A DNA stretch of 64,000 nucleotides from contig NC_054702.1 of the NCBI RefSeq assembly GCF_016097555.1, positions 105,014,226-105,078,225 of the forward strand. Direction: 5' to 3'. The notes under the pieces were generated by a model. That model was not told the DNA's origin. It made no database searches and was given only the letters and a program-made list of their open reading frames with translations. The DNA comes from Gigantopelta aegis (taxonomy: Eukaryota > Mollusca > Gastropoda > Neomphalida > Peltospiridae). This document shows positions 1 through 21,373 of the stretch, piece by piece (position 1 is the stretch's first letter; every line of letters begins with the position of its first letter). Both the position numbers and the translations under genes were made by a program.

Positions 1-1091
1 CAGCTTTTAACTAGACTTCAAAGGTGTCATTTTCATTGTGCCATTTATACATTAATTAAGCTATGTTTGTTTGGGCTTTATTTTTTAAAGAAACGGTGCT
101 CTCCTTTCAAGATAAAAAATTATAATACATATACGTGTATATATTTTTAATTTATTACCTGGATGAATTTATTTTTAATTTTTATTTTATTATTGTAAAA
201 TTATCTGTTATAAGTTTTTTTAAATTATAAATTACAATGTTGTTGAAATCTTTTGGTCACTCTTTCATGGTGCTGAGTAATAGTCCTTAAAATGTAACAG
301 AAACATAGTTAAAAATAAGTTACGGAAGTAAACATTTCTGAAGTCTTGTTTGATTTTAATCTGCTTTATATGTTTGCTTTAAACTGTACTGTCCTCCTCT
401 GCATGTTATCTTCACATCATCACCTTCATCACTCATTGTTACATAGCAGTGTTCAGTGTTATTACTGAAAATGTGCTTGTCAGTAATAACCAATCTTTTA
501 AAAATGTAGAGATTTTGTCACTGATTTAGCCATGTATGTTGTCATGTACTGTTTGTTTAGTTATTAATTGTTGTATTACACATACTAATTAATAAAGGAC
601 TACATGTATGTTAATATTTAGCCTTTTTCGTAACTGTTATTTCCAGAATATCTCTTGAAAATAAGTGTTATACACCAATTTCTAACAACAGTTGTAAAGC
701 CGTAAAGCATAGATGCATATCATTATTCCCCCCACACCAAAAAAAAAAAAAAGCCGTCCTTCATTAATTAAAAGTTTGTTGTTTTTGTGAGTTGCTCAAA
801 ACTTAATGAGTTAAGTAAAACCAAGACCACTTTTACAAATTGATTAATTTTTATTTATTTATTACTGAAATTTGTTTTAATTAATCACATTTGTTTAATT
901 TCAATTAGCTGGATTCCTTCTGTTTTAATTTTGGCATGTCTTTATAAATATTACATAAAACATTGTAATAAATGAGCCAAAATACTGTACTCACAAAAGC
1001 TTTTAAAGTGTGTGAACAATTTTAGTTATTTCTGTTTTTTAGTTCTGTAGTTGTTTGTGCATGAATGTTTGCATGGTGTTTCTTTGAACAG
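1..1091 (+). other. Beta-spectrin intron (partial)
   Basis: AT-rich sequence upstream of the first visible spectrin exon, ending in an AG acceptor at 1090-1091. I see no coding potential and no recognisable element beyond short A and T runs. Confidence 0.6.
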
Positions 1092-10390
<9,299 letters not shown>

Positions 10391-11720
10391 ACTCATTCTT
10401 AAGCACTTTTCAGTTTTATAGCTTGAAAGGAATCTCTATTGCCAACTTTGGACATGTGTAATGTGGATTACGGACAAAATGAATTTTAGTCGAGAGTTTC
10501 TTGGGGCTTTTGGGGAATAATAATTAAATCATTTTGGTGTCCGTTGAACATGGCAATATTCTGATAGATTTTTTAATATTTTGGCAAGCTTAGCTTTTAT
10601 GACTGCAATTGTTTTAAGACTATTTTTACTTAAATGTGGGATTATATACATACATACATATATATATGTGTGTGTGTGACCTCGAGTGGATTTCAGTTAC
10701 AACTGTTGAGGTTGTCTGGACACCGACCATTCCGAACAGCAAACCTCTTGTCATCTCTGATCTCCACATGTCTTGGGATAAACTACCGATCAACTAGCTC
10801 TCTTTGACAAAATACAGACAAAATAAACATCAACAAGATATATATTCATCAAGTAATGCATTTGGTATGGAAAATACATGCATACAATTTTTTAAAATTA
10901 TTATTATTATTACATGGAATTTACAAATTTTGAAACTTATTCAAGATTACCATGAGCTGAAGACTGTTTGCTGGCAGATTATGAATATAAGGTTTTAAGA
11001 GGAATGATAAAACATTATTGCTTCATTCATTCATTCATTCATTCGTTCGTGTATATTCATTCATCTGCCACTATGTTGCTGTATGTTACTTCATTTCTCC
11101 CTCTGTTCATTCATGATATTCCTCTTTTGTGTTGTCTGCAACAGTTTGTTGGACATTACAGATGAGTACTTGAGTAGTGTTGCCTCTGAATGTTGCATTC
11201 CATCTATGCAAGGCAGACATGATCAGCATGCCAGTGGTGAACGACGACCTCGTCACATCACGGACCTGGTATTATTCTGCCAGCAATCAGGACGTCGCCA
11301 GATTCGGATTCATTCATTCATAAAGACAGATTTTCATGCTCGTAGTGTTTTGTCAACCTTTTTTTTGTTTTTGGCTGCTATATTTTCTAGCATGGCAGCA
11401 GCAGTGTTGTGACTTGTGCAAACCAACATCCTTGTTTTTATCTTTAATTTTGTTACCATTACAATTTTGTTACTTGCCTCCACTGCTTGTTACGAGGCTA
11501 TGTACATGTAGATAGTGTAATGTATGCGTGTTGTAATTTTAAGACATTGTAGTGTCAATATATATAATATAATATATATATATATATACATGTCTCTGGG
11601 AAGCATAGTTTGTTGACTGTCATTGTTGGGTTGTGTTTCTTGTTGAATTGACTGCTATGCTGCCAGTATGGGATGTGACGGTGCAGTGTATAGACTAGAT
11701 TCAATAAAATATCTTATCAT
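10391..11720 (+). other. Beta-spectrin 3' UTR
   Basis: Follows the spectrin stop codon. It contains a CATT run near 11022-11045, a TA run near 11560-11590 and an AATAAA signal at 11703-11708, which is the best candidate polyadenylation site. Another AATAAA-like hexamer near 10820 could give a shorter end. A 109-codon open frame here (11083-11412) resembles nothing known and is taken as chance. Confidence 0.55.
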
Positions 11721-13302
11721 AGGGTTCTACTTTAAATTGGTTTTAGAAACTAGCATTTCTTGATAAAGTGACTGCAGTTGGCCATTTAATTATGATGGTA
11801 TTTAATATTGCAATACAATACAACGTAGACTGATAATTATTGCAACAAAAGACCTAAGTATAATTTTAAAAATTTCAACTGAAACAAATGACCAATTTAA
11901 CAATAGGATGGCAGTATAGAATTGTGGGTCAGATTATACATAGACATTTGATGTGAGTGAATAATGTGGCGACTAAGAAAACGCAGATGAGCATGATTGA
12001 AATGTTCCTTATGAAGAAGGTTATTCACATGATTATTTACATAGACACTTTTGTGTCCGGTATGCAGCATCATGATGCTACATGCCGATATTGTCGTAAT
12101 TACTATCACTCCATGTTGTAGTACATAAAATCACTCTAAACTTTGCTCATTCTGTTATTGCTATGTGCAATTAAAATAGCATTATGAGCATTTTCAATAT
12201 GAAAGTATTTATCAACTTCGTAGTTTTATTATTATTCCCTAGAGGGCTAGCGACTTAATAAAAAAAAAATATGCCACGTCTTTAAATGGACTAGAGGTGG
12301 ACTATAAAAATTACCTGTTAACCGTGTCTGAGAATGTGGTATTTATCCACTTGTTAATCATTTACATTATTTCAATAAAAATTTCACTGTAACATCAATA
12401 TCCAGATGATCAAATAAAAATAAGATAAAATATGTGGTATCCAATTTTCTGTGCATTTTTTTATTTATCGGTATGACCCATAATTTCTTTTTCACCATTA
12501 TTTTCCTGTTATGTTTGGCAAATTGGGAAGGCCAATGATGCACGGGCCGATCAATATTAGATGAAAAATGTAGTTGCGGAGTATATGCTGGTGAAATCAT
12601 ATGATTAGAAGTGTATTTAATATTTACATCGCTAGCATGACTATAGTGGACATTTTGTAACTTCATTAGAAGATTCTGTGAATTCATTTGCTTCTTCTTA
12701 TTCACCCAGAGAACAGTGCCTGAGTAAGTAGAAAGTATTGTGTCAAGGATCCCAGCAAGTCTGACAAACAGCTACCATGACTGGTTAGTTTTCAACACTC
12801 TGGACAGATTGTATTTGAAACGGCCACTAGAAATATTATTTACAATGTAGCTATCTTCCTCATTGCATGTAGGTATACAAGTAGTAGCATCATGTCACCC
12901 GGCAAACTATTAATCTGCTTCATAATTTTAATTGGGAAAACTAAAATCATCTGAATAATGGCAGTGTTAGATGTCACTTCACACCTTTGGCTTTTTTGTG
13001 CTCTTTCCATCTAAAGAAGGCTTGCTTTTACCAGATTTTGTATTTGCTTAAAAGGTATAAACAATAAATCATAAATATTTCAAGCACTGGTTGTTATTTT
13101 TGTATCTATTTAGTATTTATGCGACTTGTCAAATGTGTCAAATGGATTTACCCAGTGATCGCATGTTTCATGGTGGTGATTTTAACATTTCAACATCTTG
13201 TGTTTTCGGAATTAGCTGTATTTTAATTCATAGTTTCCATCATTATGCTCACGATGCATTGTGAAGTATCTGAAGTGTGTAATGTTTATATATTTGAAGA
13301 CT

Positions 13303-13430
13303 GTTATTAATACTTGCGAAAACAATTTAAATACTGTACTAGAAACTGATCTGAATCCCCAATATGTTATTAGTACTTGCAAAAACAATTTAAATACTGT
13401 ACTAGAAACTGATCTGAATCCCCAATATTT
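13303..13430 (+). repeat. 63-bp tandem duplication
   Basis: Two copies share aacaatttaaatactgtact and agaaactgatctgaatcccc at a 63-nt spacing (13321 and 13384) with only a few differences. Both strands stay open through it by chance. Confidence 0.9.
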
Positions 13431-13484
13431 TCCATTTGCATGATAATTCAATCATTTTTCACATTGAATTGTACAACAAAGAAA

Positions 13485-13740
13485 GGTATGTTTTACTTGA
13501 CGATGCACTTGACACATTTTAAGGATCACACGGATAATACGAGGAGAGGAAACCTATTGCCACCATGCAATGGGTTACTCTTTCTGATGAGCAGCAAGGG
13601 ATCTTTTATAAGCAGCATCCCATAGACAGGATAGTACATACCACAGACTTGGAACGAGAAATATCACATCGACTGGGATATTTCCTGCTTCCAGTGGTAC
13701 ACAAGTCGTTCATTTAATGATGTGAACATACATTAAGTGA
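13485..13740 (-). mobile_element. SINE family A, old copy
   Basis: On the plus strand it reads as the reverse of the family: a tail-like acgatgcacttgacacattt, then gcagcaagggatcttttata and gacaggatagtacatacc. The tRNA head is lost or eroded. Confidence 0.65.
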
Positions 13741-14404
13741 AACATTCTTAGCCAAAAAAGTTTAGCAATTTGGTAAATGTACTTAAATAAAAGAGAACTG
13801 AAATCATACATTGGATTTAATTATGGCATCATTTGTCTGTATAAACAGGCGATTTTCAGTACAAAGTTCACTAAAATGTGAAAATTGTTGGGGTGTCCAA
13901 GCAACTTTGGTTTGCATGTTGACAGCGGTACAGTGTCAGCTCGTGCTTCTGAGACTGGATCTTTGGAATAGTGATAGAGATCCATTCACAAGTTGAAGCA
14001 TGTTGTGGATGTGAATATGCACATGGTTCTCTTGCACCCTACGACCCAACAAATCCCACAGGGAACAAATTGGGTGATCTTGCAAGCTAGTTTAGGATTT
14101 CAATATTGTTTTGCTAAAGAAATCCAATAGTTAGTCTTGTCTGAATGCTGGTGTACATGTCCTGTTCACACAAAAAGCCTGGATACTGCTGCATGAATGG
14201 AATGACAATTGGTGATGATTTCTTCACTAATGCTGAGCATTCAGGTTCCCATGAATGATGAAAATGAGGTTGTTTTATCCGATGTCATGAATTTCTGTCC
14301 ACAGCACAACGCTACTACATCATATCAGTCATGTTCAGTGCATAAGGAAACATTGTACCATGGTCAATGCCCAAGGTGCTCGGACATGTTACTTGCATCT
14401 ACTA

Positions 14405-14463
14405 TAGTTTGACACCCAATAGCCAATGTATGTTTCGTGTTGGGGTGTTGTTAAACATCTATT
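14405..14463 (+). mobile_element. 3' tail fragment of the ribozyme-headed retroposon family
   Basis: Matches the last part of the elements at 17828 and 60664 (gtttgacacccaatagcc, then gtgttggggtgttgttaaac) and ends in an ATTCT repeat. It is 5'-truncated, as expected from incomplete reverse transcription. Confidence 0.7.
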
Positions 14464-16796
14464 CTATTCAGACACGTTACTGACAATGTAGTTTTGCCTT
14501 TAGCTTGTGAGTGCTGGATAACAACTATTATTACCAGCACCAGTTCAGGTGCAACTGCCTCCAGAAATAAAACCCAAAAGCAATATTATTTATAAATGTT
14601 TCAATGTGTTTTATTTTGACTGATATAAGTAACAAATGAAGGCAAGTTGTTCATGAGATAAAATAAAATGATCCATAAACCAAATAAACTTCAAAAAACA
14701 AAATACTCAAAACCACTGTCAATAAATAAATACATTATTGTATCATAATAAGCTTATGTACAAAAACTTCAACAAAAATGGATGAGTGATAAGATTACTG
14801 GTAATGCTGAAATAAGAAGAACCTGTCACCGGCTCCAGTAATTGTAGTATAATTTGAGAAAAATAAAAATATGCTTCTGTTTTCCATGTGCAGTTGCTGG
14901 TATGGTGAAGGTGTGTACAGTGGGGAAAATGTACGCATAACTTTTATTCTATGGTTATCATTGGATTATAATTCCAATCTGTAAATATTCTTTTTGTTAT
15001 AAATGCTTGGATTTTGTCAAATTACATTTTGTGACTTTTGAAAAACCCTACCCCAAAACGATGAACTGCAGCTTTAGACTATTTTGTTTATTCATAGAAT
15101 ATTTAAGAATAAACATTTTCGGAATAATCTGTAAGTAATCCTAAAAAAACAAAAAAACACACAAAACTGTCAGGTAACTGCAAAAGCTAAATCTTTCAAA
15201 TATTAATAATTTAACGTACATCTATTAATTATATTCTTTTTATTTCCACTTTCATATACTTTTATTTTCAATATTTACCCATCAGCTGCCAACACCACTT
15301 CGCTTAGTGAATTTGGCTGCCATCTTTATTTTTGTTTACATTAAAGTGATGAAGTTATTTTGATAAACTGCTAAAAAAAAAAACTATTCTTTACTGGAAT
15401 GCTGAACATTTCACAGCATATTCTACACAAATACATTACATTTATTTGAAAAATACAATTTAATATTTAAAAATGCATAATTTATTAGTGTGGGCCTCTA
15501 ACACACTAGTATGCTGGTTATGGATATGAAATTAAAAAGCAGGATTATTAAGGGGTAAAAACCCCAACTAAATGGATGATTTCAGCTGCTTTCTTTGTTT
15601 AATATTAATAAAATAACTCATTATATCTTAACATTGAATCGGTAAATGTTATTGTTTATTGAAATAACATGCAGATATACTTTTTAAAAAAGAATGGAGA
15701 TTCTCCTTATGCTGTGGATTAATTTTCTAAACAAAGGGTTCAGCTGTTATTAAAGTATATGCATTTTATATTGATGTTACAAAAACAGTTATACACTTGA
15801 AATTATAAAAATTTGACGGTAATAATTTTTAATGTTTATGGAAGAATGATCACACAGAATTCTTAAATGAGTGCTGCTGTTTTTTGTTTTTTTGGCTTTT
15901 TAATATGTAAACCTAAATTATTACAGATAATGCCAGTCATTCAGTACTGCCAATAAAAAAATGATCAATACATATTCAATTTATATATGTTCTGTATTAA
16001 GTTGAGAGAGAAATTCTAATGTAAGAATAAATAGGTTCATAAACAAAGGAAATGAAAACTGGAGATGAGAGTTAAAGGGGTAGGAACCATAAGTACAAAC
16101 TGCCTGAACTCTTAATGGGATTAAACAAAGTAAAAAAACCCACCAAAACTACTACCTAAAATAAAATTTAAAATCGGCAGTCTTAAAAAAAAAAAGTGCA
16201 CCTCACATTTCATCTCTTAAATACTGAATATGAAAAAAAGCAGAGTAATCAGTTAAGATAAAAAAAATAAACTAGAGTTCACATAATTACAAATTCATTT
16301 ACCACAAAATAAAACAAAAACAAACAGTCTAGTCTTCAATAAAACAAGAAATATAATTCTGGAATTTGAGCATATTCAGCCTTCACATAGCTAGTTTCAG
16401 TTTTATTTTCAACGATAAGGTCCATGTACTTTTTAGATATAAAACACAATATGACATTATAACCACTGGAATCACACCACAGTTTACATAAAGAACCAAC
16501 ACACATGACATACTAACAATCTTTCACTACCACATAAAAGATCTGTACACATTATTTCATCCTGATCACTAGCAACGAACATGGTTTATTTTATTGCCTA
16601 AAAAAAAAAAAAAAAAAAAAAACTAACAAGATGTAAATAATCTGGCCACCATTTGTAAATGAAAACATACCATTAAACGGTGGCTTATTATATATATACA
16701 AGCTAGGTACGATGAAGGTGATAACACTTATCACAATATATTGTTGTGATCACCAATTTTGATGGTGTCGTATTATAAATGTTAAAGAACTACCTG

Positions 16797-17040
16797 ACTG
16801 GCCTTGTTGGTGTAGTACTTGAAGCAGATAGGTACTGGGTTCACATCTTCGTACAGGCGACCACCCAGAGCAAGTATTAACGACTCAGTGGGTAAGTGTA
16901 ATGCCACTAAACCGACTGCTCTCTCGCTAACCCGCTGTCCTGGACAAACGGCCCATATAGCCGAATGTGTGTGCCCAGGTCAGCAAGACTGAACCTTAAT
17001 GAGGTAAAATCATGAAAATAAGTCAACATGAAACGAAGGA
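16797..17040 (+). mobile_element. tRNA-headed SINE, family B
   Basis: Head ggccttgttggtgtagtact (A box) and ggtactgggttcacatc (B box) are followed by the family B body (acgactcagtgggtaagtgt, ctctctcgctaaccc, gtcctggacaaacgg) and end in tgaaccttaatgaggtaaaa. Confidence 0.85.
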
Positions 17041-17514
17041 ATCCGACTCAAGCACTTCATAGTGTTATGGAATGTTTGCTAGCCTGGTTTTGGCAATTAA
17101 TAATTATGATAAATAAATGTAAGATAGGACCAGTCGGTATATGCAAAGCGTGACTTCATGGTGGAATATTTGTTATTAAGTATTTTAAGCAATCTTTTGC
17201 ATGGGTTGGCTGATGATATTCTGTCCAAAAGGGTAAATCTAACTCCTTTGTAAATGATGCAAAAAAAAATAAAGAAAAAAAAAAAAGAAAAATATAATTA
17301 AAAATAATAAAAAGGTTGTGGGAAAAAAAAAAAAAAAAAAAAAAATCCAATATATCCCCCCTCCCCCCAAAAAAACAAACACAAAAAACACGAATACTGC
17401 TTTTGTAAGTAACCATTACAACACTGACTGAAGCAAAATTCCTCCATTGTTCATGCATACTAAAATGGTTGTTTTCTTCCAGACATCTGCTAGAATCTTT
17501 ATATAAAAATGTTT

Positions 17515-17690
17515 TGTTTCAATCTATTTATTAACCACGGACTATTGGACATCAAATATTTGATAATTTTAAGAGTCCTCAAAAGAAACCCACTACATTT
17601 TGTTCCAATGGCAGCAACCTTTTATATGCACCTCCCCACTCAGGACAGCAGATGCCAAGGCCTTGGATATATCAGTGCCATATCAAAGAT
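17515..17690 (-). mobile_element. SINE family A, old 3' portion
   Basis: Reverse-complement matches to the family tail: attggacatcaaatatttga, aagaaacccactacattttg and ggcagcaaccttttatatgc. Diverged and without a recognisable head. Confidence 0.55.
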
Positions 17691-17827
17691 AACGACAGTC
17701 TAGTACTACTACTAGACACTACAGTCAAGTCATTCATATAATGTCATGCTTGCAAAGACAGACATCAGCCCTGTTTGACGTATTCCTGATGTGGTCTAGT
17801 TAAAGTTTTTCTGCTCGGTCTGGCTGA

Positions 17828-17899
17828 CCCCTGCGCGTGCTGTAACCTCACCGTGGTGCAGGGGTGTAACATTCTCTTTGAGAATGGCCAATACAGCAC
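17828..17899 (+). ncRNA. HDV-like self-cleaving ribozyme (copy 1)
   Basis: The order of helices matches the HDV ribozyme. P1 is CCCCTGC (17828-17834) with GCAGGGG (17858-17864), 7 bp. P2 is GTGCTGTA (17837-17844) with TACAGCAC (17892-17899), 8 bp. P3 is ACC/GGT (17845-17847 and 17855-17857), 3 bp, closing a 7-nt loop TCACCGT. P4 is CATTCTC/GAGAATG (17870-17876 and 17880-17886). The J4/2 strand reads GCCAA, so the predicted catalytic C is 17888 inside TGGCCAA; the HDV genomic ribozyme has TGGCGAA at the same place. P1.1 is not obvious. Cleavage would fall between 17827 and 17828, exactly at the target-duplication/element border. Activity is inferred, not shown. Confidence 0.8.
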
Positions 17900-18120
17900 A
17901 AATTGAAGTTTAGAGTAGAATTCGGTGTCCGTAACATTCTGTGATATTTGTATTTGTATTTTTGCACAGTTCTTTACACTGTTTTTGTTTAAACCTTGAA
18001 TTTTTATATTGATGTTGATCATCACTTTATTTATTTGCATTACCATAGTTTGACACCCAATAGCCGATGTATTTTTCGTGCTGGGGTGTCGTTAAACATT
18101 CATTCATTCATTCATTCATT
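17828..18120 (+). mobile_element. Ribozyme-headed short retroposon, copy 1 (full length)
   Basis: A 293-bp element flanked by the 12-bp target duplication CGGTCTGGCTGA (17816-17827 and 18121-18132). It begins CCCCTGC, carries the HDV-like ribozyme fold (17828-17899), an AT-rich body of unknown origin, then the block gtttgacacccaatagccga and gctggggtgtcgttaaac, and ends in ATTC repeats. It has no A/B-box head like the other SINEs here. Copy 3 (60664-60956) has exactly the same length and start. It looks like a non-autonomous passenger of a LINE that supplies reverse transcriptase in trans; that partner is not in this window. Confidence 0.88.
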
Positions 18121-18121
18121 C
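18101..18121 (+). repeat. (ATTC)n retroposon tail
   Basis: Four to five ATTC repeats form the 3' end of the ribozyme-headed element, next to its target duplication. Confidence 0.9.
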
Positions 18122-19479
18122 GGTCTGGCTGAACTAGGCAAGCTTTATGAAGGGAGTCTGTAGCTTACAGTTTAAAAAAATTCAAAAGTCAGAATAACAG
18201 CTGACCTACCATTGTAAAAACACATTTAAGTAGACAAAATGGTTTTATAGGCATCAAATTCAATGATGTTTTTTTTTTTTTTTTTTTTTTTATAAAAATA
18301 TAATTTCTGAAACCTGAATATTTATAAACAAGTACAGAAAGCAGATTACACCCCCCCCCCCCCCACACACACACACAAATCCTTGATCCCACATGTTCAT
18401 ACTGTAATGTACATTCCATTATAATATTTAGGTCACTAAAAACAGACATACTTTTGGTTTTGATGTTAATGTCAACAGAATGAATGCTAAACAATAAGAA
18501 ACATGTAACATAGTTCTGTCTTTCTTAGTTCGAAAACTAATCGGACCCATCTTCCCATCTATAACTGATAAAGATCTCAATTCTATAAGTTTACATGTGT
18601 TATAAAAATGAGACTAATATCATTCCAAAAGTCATTTGAAAATAGAAATAGTCACCTGTTTATGTTCAAACCATCGAAACTTTGTATATCTGACCAAGCA
18701 ACTTGATATTAAAACTGATGATGGTTGACCATATGCATGGCTCAAGATGATTCATGTTCATGCACGACTAGAATTATCGCTAACATTCAATGACTACACA
18801 TGATTGACTGCAAACCAGTAATGTAATGGTTCTTATTTAAACAATCAGGCTGACTGCAGTACACACAGTGAAAACCTTCTGTTGTGAATGACGTGCTTTT
18901 GTTGCTGATGAAGTCCTCGTAACAAAACTTGTTTTACAAACATCACAATGTAATAAAATAAATATGCATTATCATGAATAAGGTGGGTTGTCCATTTTTG
19001 GTTGATCAGTGCTTATATTTACTGAACCACAACCATTACCGATTGTTGCATAACCACTGCTTGAATACTTAGGAAGCAAATTTACACCAAGGATGCATCA
19101 ATAAAACACCACACGTTCTCATACTATAAAAATTAATCTAAGAAACCAATTCATCTGGGTGTAAAGAATACAAAACACTTGACCGATATTTACAGCTCAA
19201 TATATACCTTAAACAAGGTATGGTACACATTTGCATTCAAACTCATTCCCGTGAAGAGGACAACATTTCAAAATCTTAGGTAACCTGAACCAGGTTCACC
19301 TGATTTTAACTTGGTGATCGATTGTTTGGTTATGTGATTTGTATGTACATAACCTAATCAATTCCCTCAAACTGGCACTAAAATGAATTATCTTTGCAAC
19401 TCTCAATTTCAGAACATGTAACAGTTCAGTGTAACTAATTGGCAGTTTGCATCAATTTAAAGATGCATAACAGCTCACA

Positions 19480-19601
19480 TTTTCAAAGTCATCTTAGCAT
19501 TACGATATTGTAAAACTGCCGTAGGCCACGACATGCGTTGAAGTGACGTCATAGCTTATGTCAGTTTTACGATATTGTAGCACTAAGATAGCTTGAAAAA
19601 T
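19480..19601 (+). repeat. Palindromic foldback MITE with a CRE octamer, copy 1
   Basis: Left arm cttagcattacgatattgta and right arm tacgatattgtagcactaag pair over about 40 bp, and the pairing extends outward to ttttcaa and ttgaaaa. The centre contains TGACGTCA at 19544-19551. A related palindrome is at 58334-58439. Confidence 0.75.
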
Positions 19602-19949
19602 GTTTAACCTGTTCCATGAATAGAACAACAGTTATTGTGTCCTGCCAGTGCCAGATTGAATCATAGGTGGAGTGCAGCGTAGTGCCAGCAGCATGTAGTT
19701 TGGCTGAAAGGCATGCTGTCTTCACAGACAGTGTTAGTGCTCAGCAGATATCAAGAGCTGCCAAGTGATATTAAACTTTAAACTCCCGACTCAAGGCTTT
19801 AACGAAGTCTTGTCAGACAAATGGTGTAACAGATTCTCAGATAAAGTCTGGGCACTTTGCTAAGTAGTCTGGACTTTTAATGAAAACTGTGTAACTCTAG
19901 TTGGCATAGTGCCAGTGTTTGACAAATGTTTGAAGCTTTAGCTAGTGCC

Positions 19950-20040
19950 CTGCAAATTTTTGGTACTACAATTGATAATTTCCACTAGGCCCGACAAAAC
20001 ATTTACTAGCCGGGACCGAGGGTTAGTGGATTTGTCTAAC
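19950..20040 (-). repeat. Fragment of a dispersed repeat rich in GGCTAGT
   Basis: Its reverse complement contains cggctagtaaatgttttg and gggcctagtggaaa, resembling 25140-25480, where ggctagtg occurs repeatedly. Family unknown. Confidence 0.35.
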
Positions 20041-20148
20041 CTTGATCCATACTACATCACTTGTTTTCAAATCGCTCTGAAAGTGATCAAAACACATTGT
20101 GTTTCTACACCATGCCACCCTCAGTAACTTGCGCCAATATTACAAATA

Positions 20149-21373
20149 CAGTTGAGCACCTTTGTGTCACCTTGCTCGAGTCGATATATCATTTGTGTCG
20201 ATGTGACTGGCCGGTCCCGGCTGAAACGTGTATTAAATATAATGTTTTTTACTCTGTCGAGTCGATACGATTGAGTTGATATTACGTTTGTGTCGATATA
20301 TTTTTTGGGTCCCTAATTAAACTTTTATGTACAAAAGTGCCTCGATGTGTCGATAGTAAAATTATTTGTTAAGTATAAGGGTAAGTATAAATTGCACAAC
20401 CTATAATTAACGCTCTGACAGGATTTTGGGCACGTAACCAAACCATTGCCGACATTCCACTGTAAACAGATATGATTTGTAATTAGTGTTCACATGTGAG
20501 ATCAATATTATTATCTAAAACAGTAATCAAGGTAATAAATGGCCTCACCGATCTTAAAATTAAACGCGGTAATCGAGCAGACGAAATGATTGTTACAGGA
20601 ATGCAGCAAGTCACGTGACTTATGGCTTTCATAAATTGAGGACTGGTAAAATGGACTCGGATTAAAGTAGGATTAATTTGTGGTGGTCGGTTATTTGTTT
20701 GTTAATTAACAAAGAAGCGATGTCGGTGTTTCTTTAACGACACCTATCCTATTTAAGCAAAGTGGACCGTTGGTCATTTAACCAGAGCACCATGTCTGAG
20801 CAATCTAGTGAAGGACTTGGCTTATCTGGGGTGAAAACTGGATCAGATAATGCTCCAAAGAAACGCAAGTTGATGGTAAAATCCATTGAAACAAAATTAG
20901 AAGCTATCCAAGCTGTTGAGAGAGGTGATAAATCAAAAAGCGTTATTGCAAAAGAATTTGGCATTCCTCAAAATACTTTGTCTACATGGTTAAAAAATTC
21001 TGATAAAATTAAATTATTTAGTAATTTTTTGTTTAATTGTCTCCATATCCACAGTCATTTTAATTCCACAATTTATAAAAACTTAACAGATTCAGTAAGC
21101 TTGTGCACATCGGTATTATTGATTGGTTTATTGATTGATTACTTTGTTATTATTAATTTCAGTACATTTTTCTTTGTGTTACATTATGTTATTGTGAAAT
21201 TAAATGAAATTCTTGATTTGATTTAAACAAATAAATTATATTTCATTTTTAAATTTGACATCTTTTGTTTGTAATTTTTTACTTACATACTTGACTAAAC
21301 GTTTAAGTCAATATTTGGTGAACTCGATATTTATGTGCGGTCCCCACGATATCGACACAACAGTGCTCGACTG
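20149..21373 (+). mobile_element. Non-autonomous pogo/Tigger-like DNA transposon
   Basis: Flanked by TA at 20147-20148 and 21374-21375. Terminal inverted repeats read CAGTTGAGCACCTTTGTGTC on the left and CAGTCGAGCACTGTTGTGTC on the right (inward). The 1225-bp element encodes only the N-terminal HTH part of a Tigger/CENP-B-type transposase; no DDE catalytic domain is present. Subterminal TCGATA/TCGATGT motifs are clustered, about seven in 20178-20355 and two near the right end, and are probably transposase binding sites. The TA target lies inside a unit of the 95-bp minisatellite to its right. Confidence 0.88.
20792..21226 (+). CDS. HTH-only pogo/Tigger transposase fragment (psq domain)
   Basis: A 144-codon frame starting at an ATG in good context (caccatgtc); the frame is open ten codons further upstream. 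Residues 1-27 are Ser/Gly-rich with an APKKRKL basic stretch like a nuclear signal. Residues about 30-72 form a psq/CENP-B-N helix-turn-helix (KSIETKLEAIQAVERGDKSK, then EFGIPQNTLSTWLKNSDKI). After DKI the frame changes to hydrophobic, AT-rich sequence with no similarity to the second DNA-binding domain or the DDE catalytic domain of Tigger proteins. It is about a quarter of the usual length. It may be a decayed transposase, or a short protein able to bind the element's ends without cutting them. Expression is unknown. Confidence 0.7.
   Translation: MSEQSSEGLGLSGVKTGSDNAPKKRKLMVKSIETKLEAIQAVERGDKSKSVIAKEFGIPQNTLSTWLKNSDKIKLFSNFLFNCLHIHSHFNSTIYKNLTDSVSLCTSVLLIGLLIDYFVIINFSTFFFVLHYVIVKLNEILDLI

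Larger units (their letters stand above)
11721..14404 (+). other. Intergenic region between beta-spectrin and the CoREST 3' side
   Basis: No supported gene. It holds the 63-bp duplication at 13303-13430 and an old minus-strand SINE at 13485-13740. The rest is AT-rich without recognisable structure. Open frames of 60-112 codons on both strands look like chance. Confidence 0.5.
14464..20148 (-). other. Downstream of CoREST: very long 3' UTR or intergenic
   Basis: No coding exon recognised. Candidate minus-strand polyadenylation hexamers (TTTATT on the plus strand) are at 16585-16590 and 14610-14615, so the CoREST 3' UTR could run several kilobases. Notable contents are a poly-A run (about 16600-16621), A-rich sequence near 17270-17345, T20 near 18270, C14 near 18350, SINE copies at 16797 and 17515, the ribozyme element at 17828 and a CRE foldback at 19480-19601. 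Confidence 0.4.

Noticed and set aside
12367-12705. 112-codon minus-strand frame
   Set aside because: AT-rich composition, no recognised domain, not near any exon signals of the neighbouring genes.
16797-16870. Possible stand-alone tRNA gene
   Set aside because: The A and B boxes belong to SINE family B; the cloverleaf is not complete.
17765-18046. 93-codon minus-strand frame, repeated at 60550-60882
   Set aside because: It runs antisense through the ribozyme-headed retroposon; its similarity between sites only reflects the shared element.
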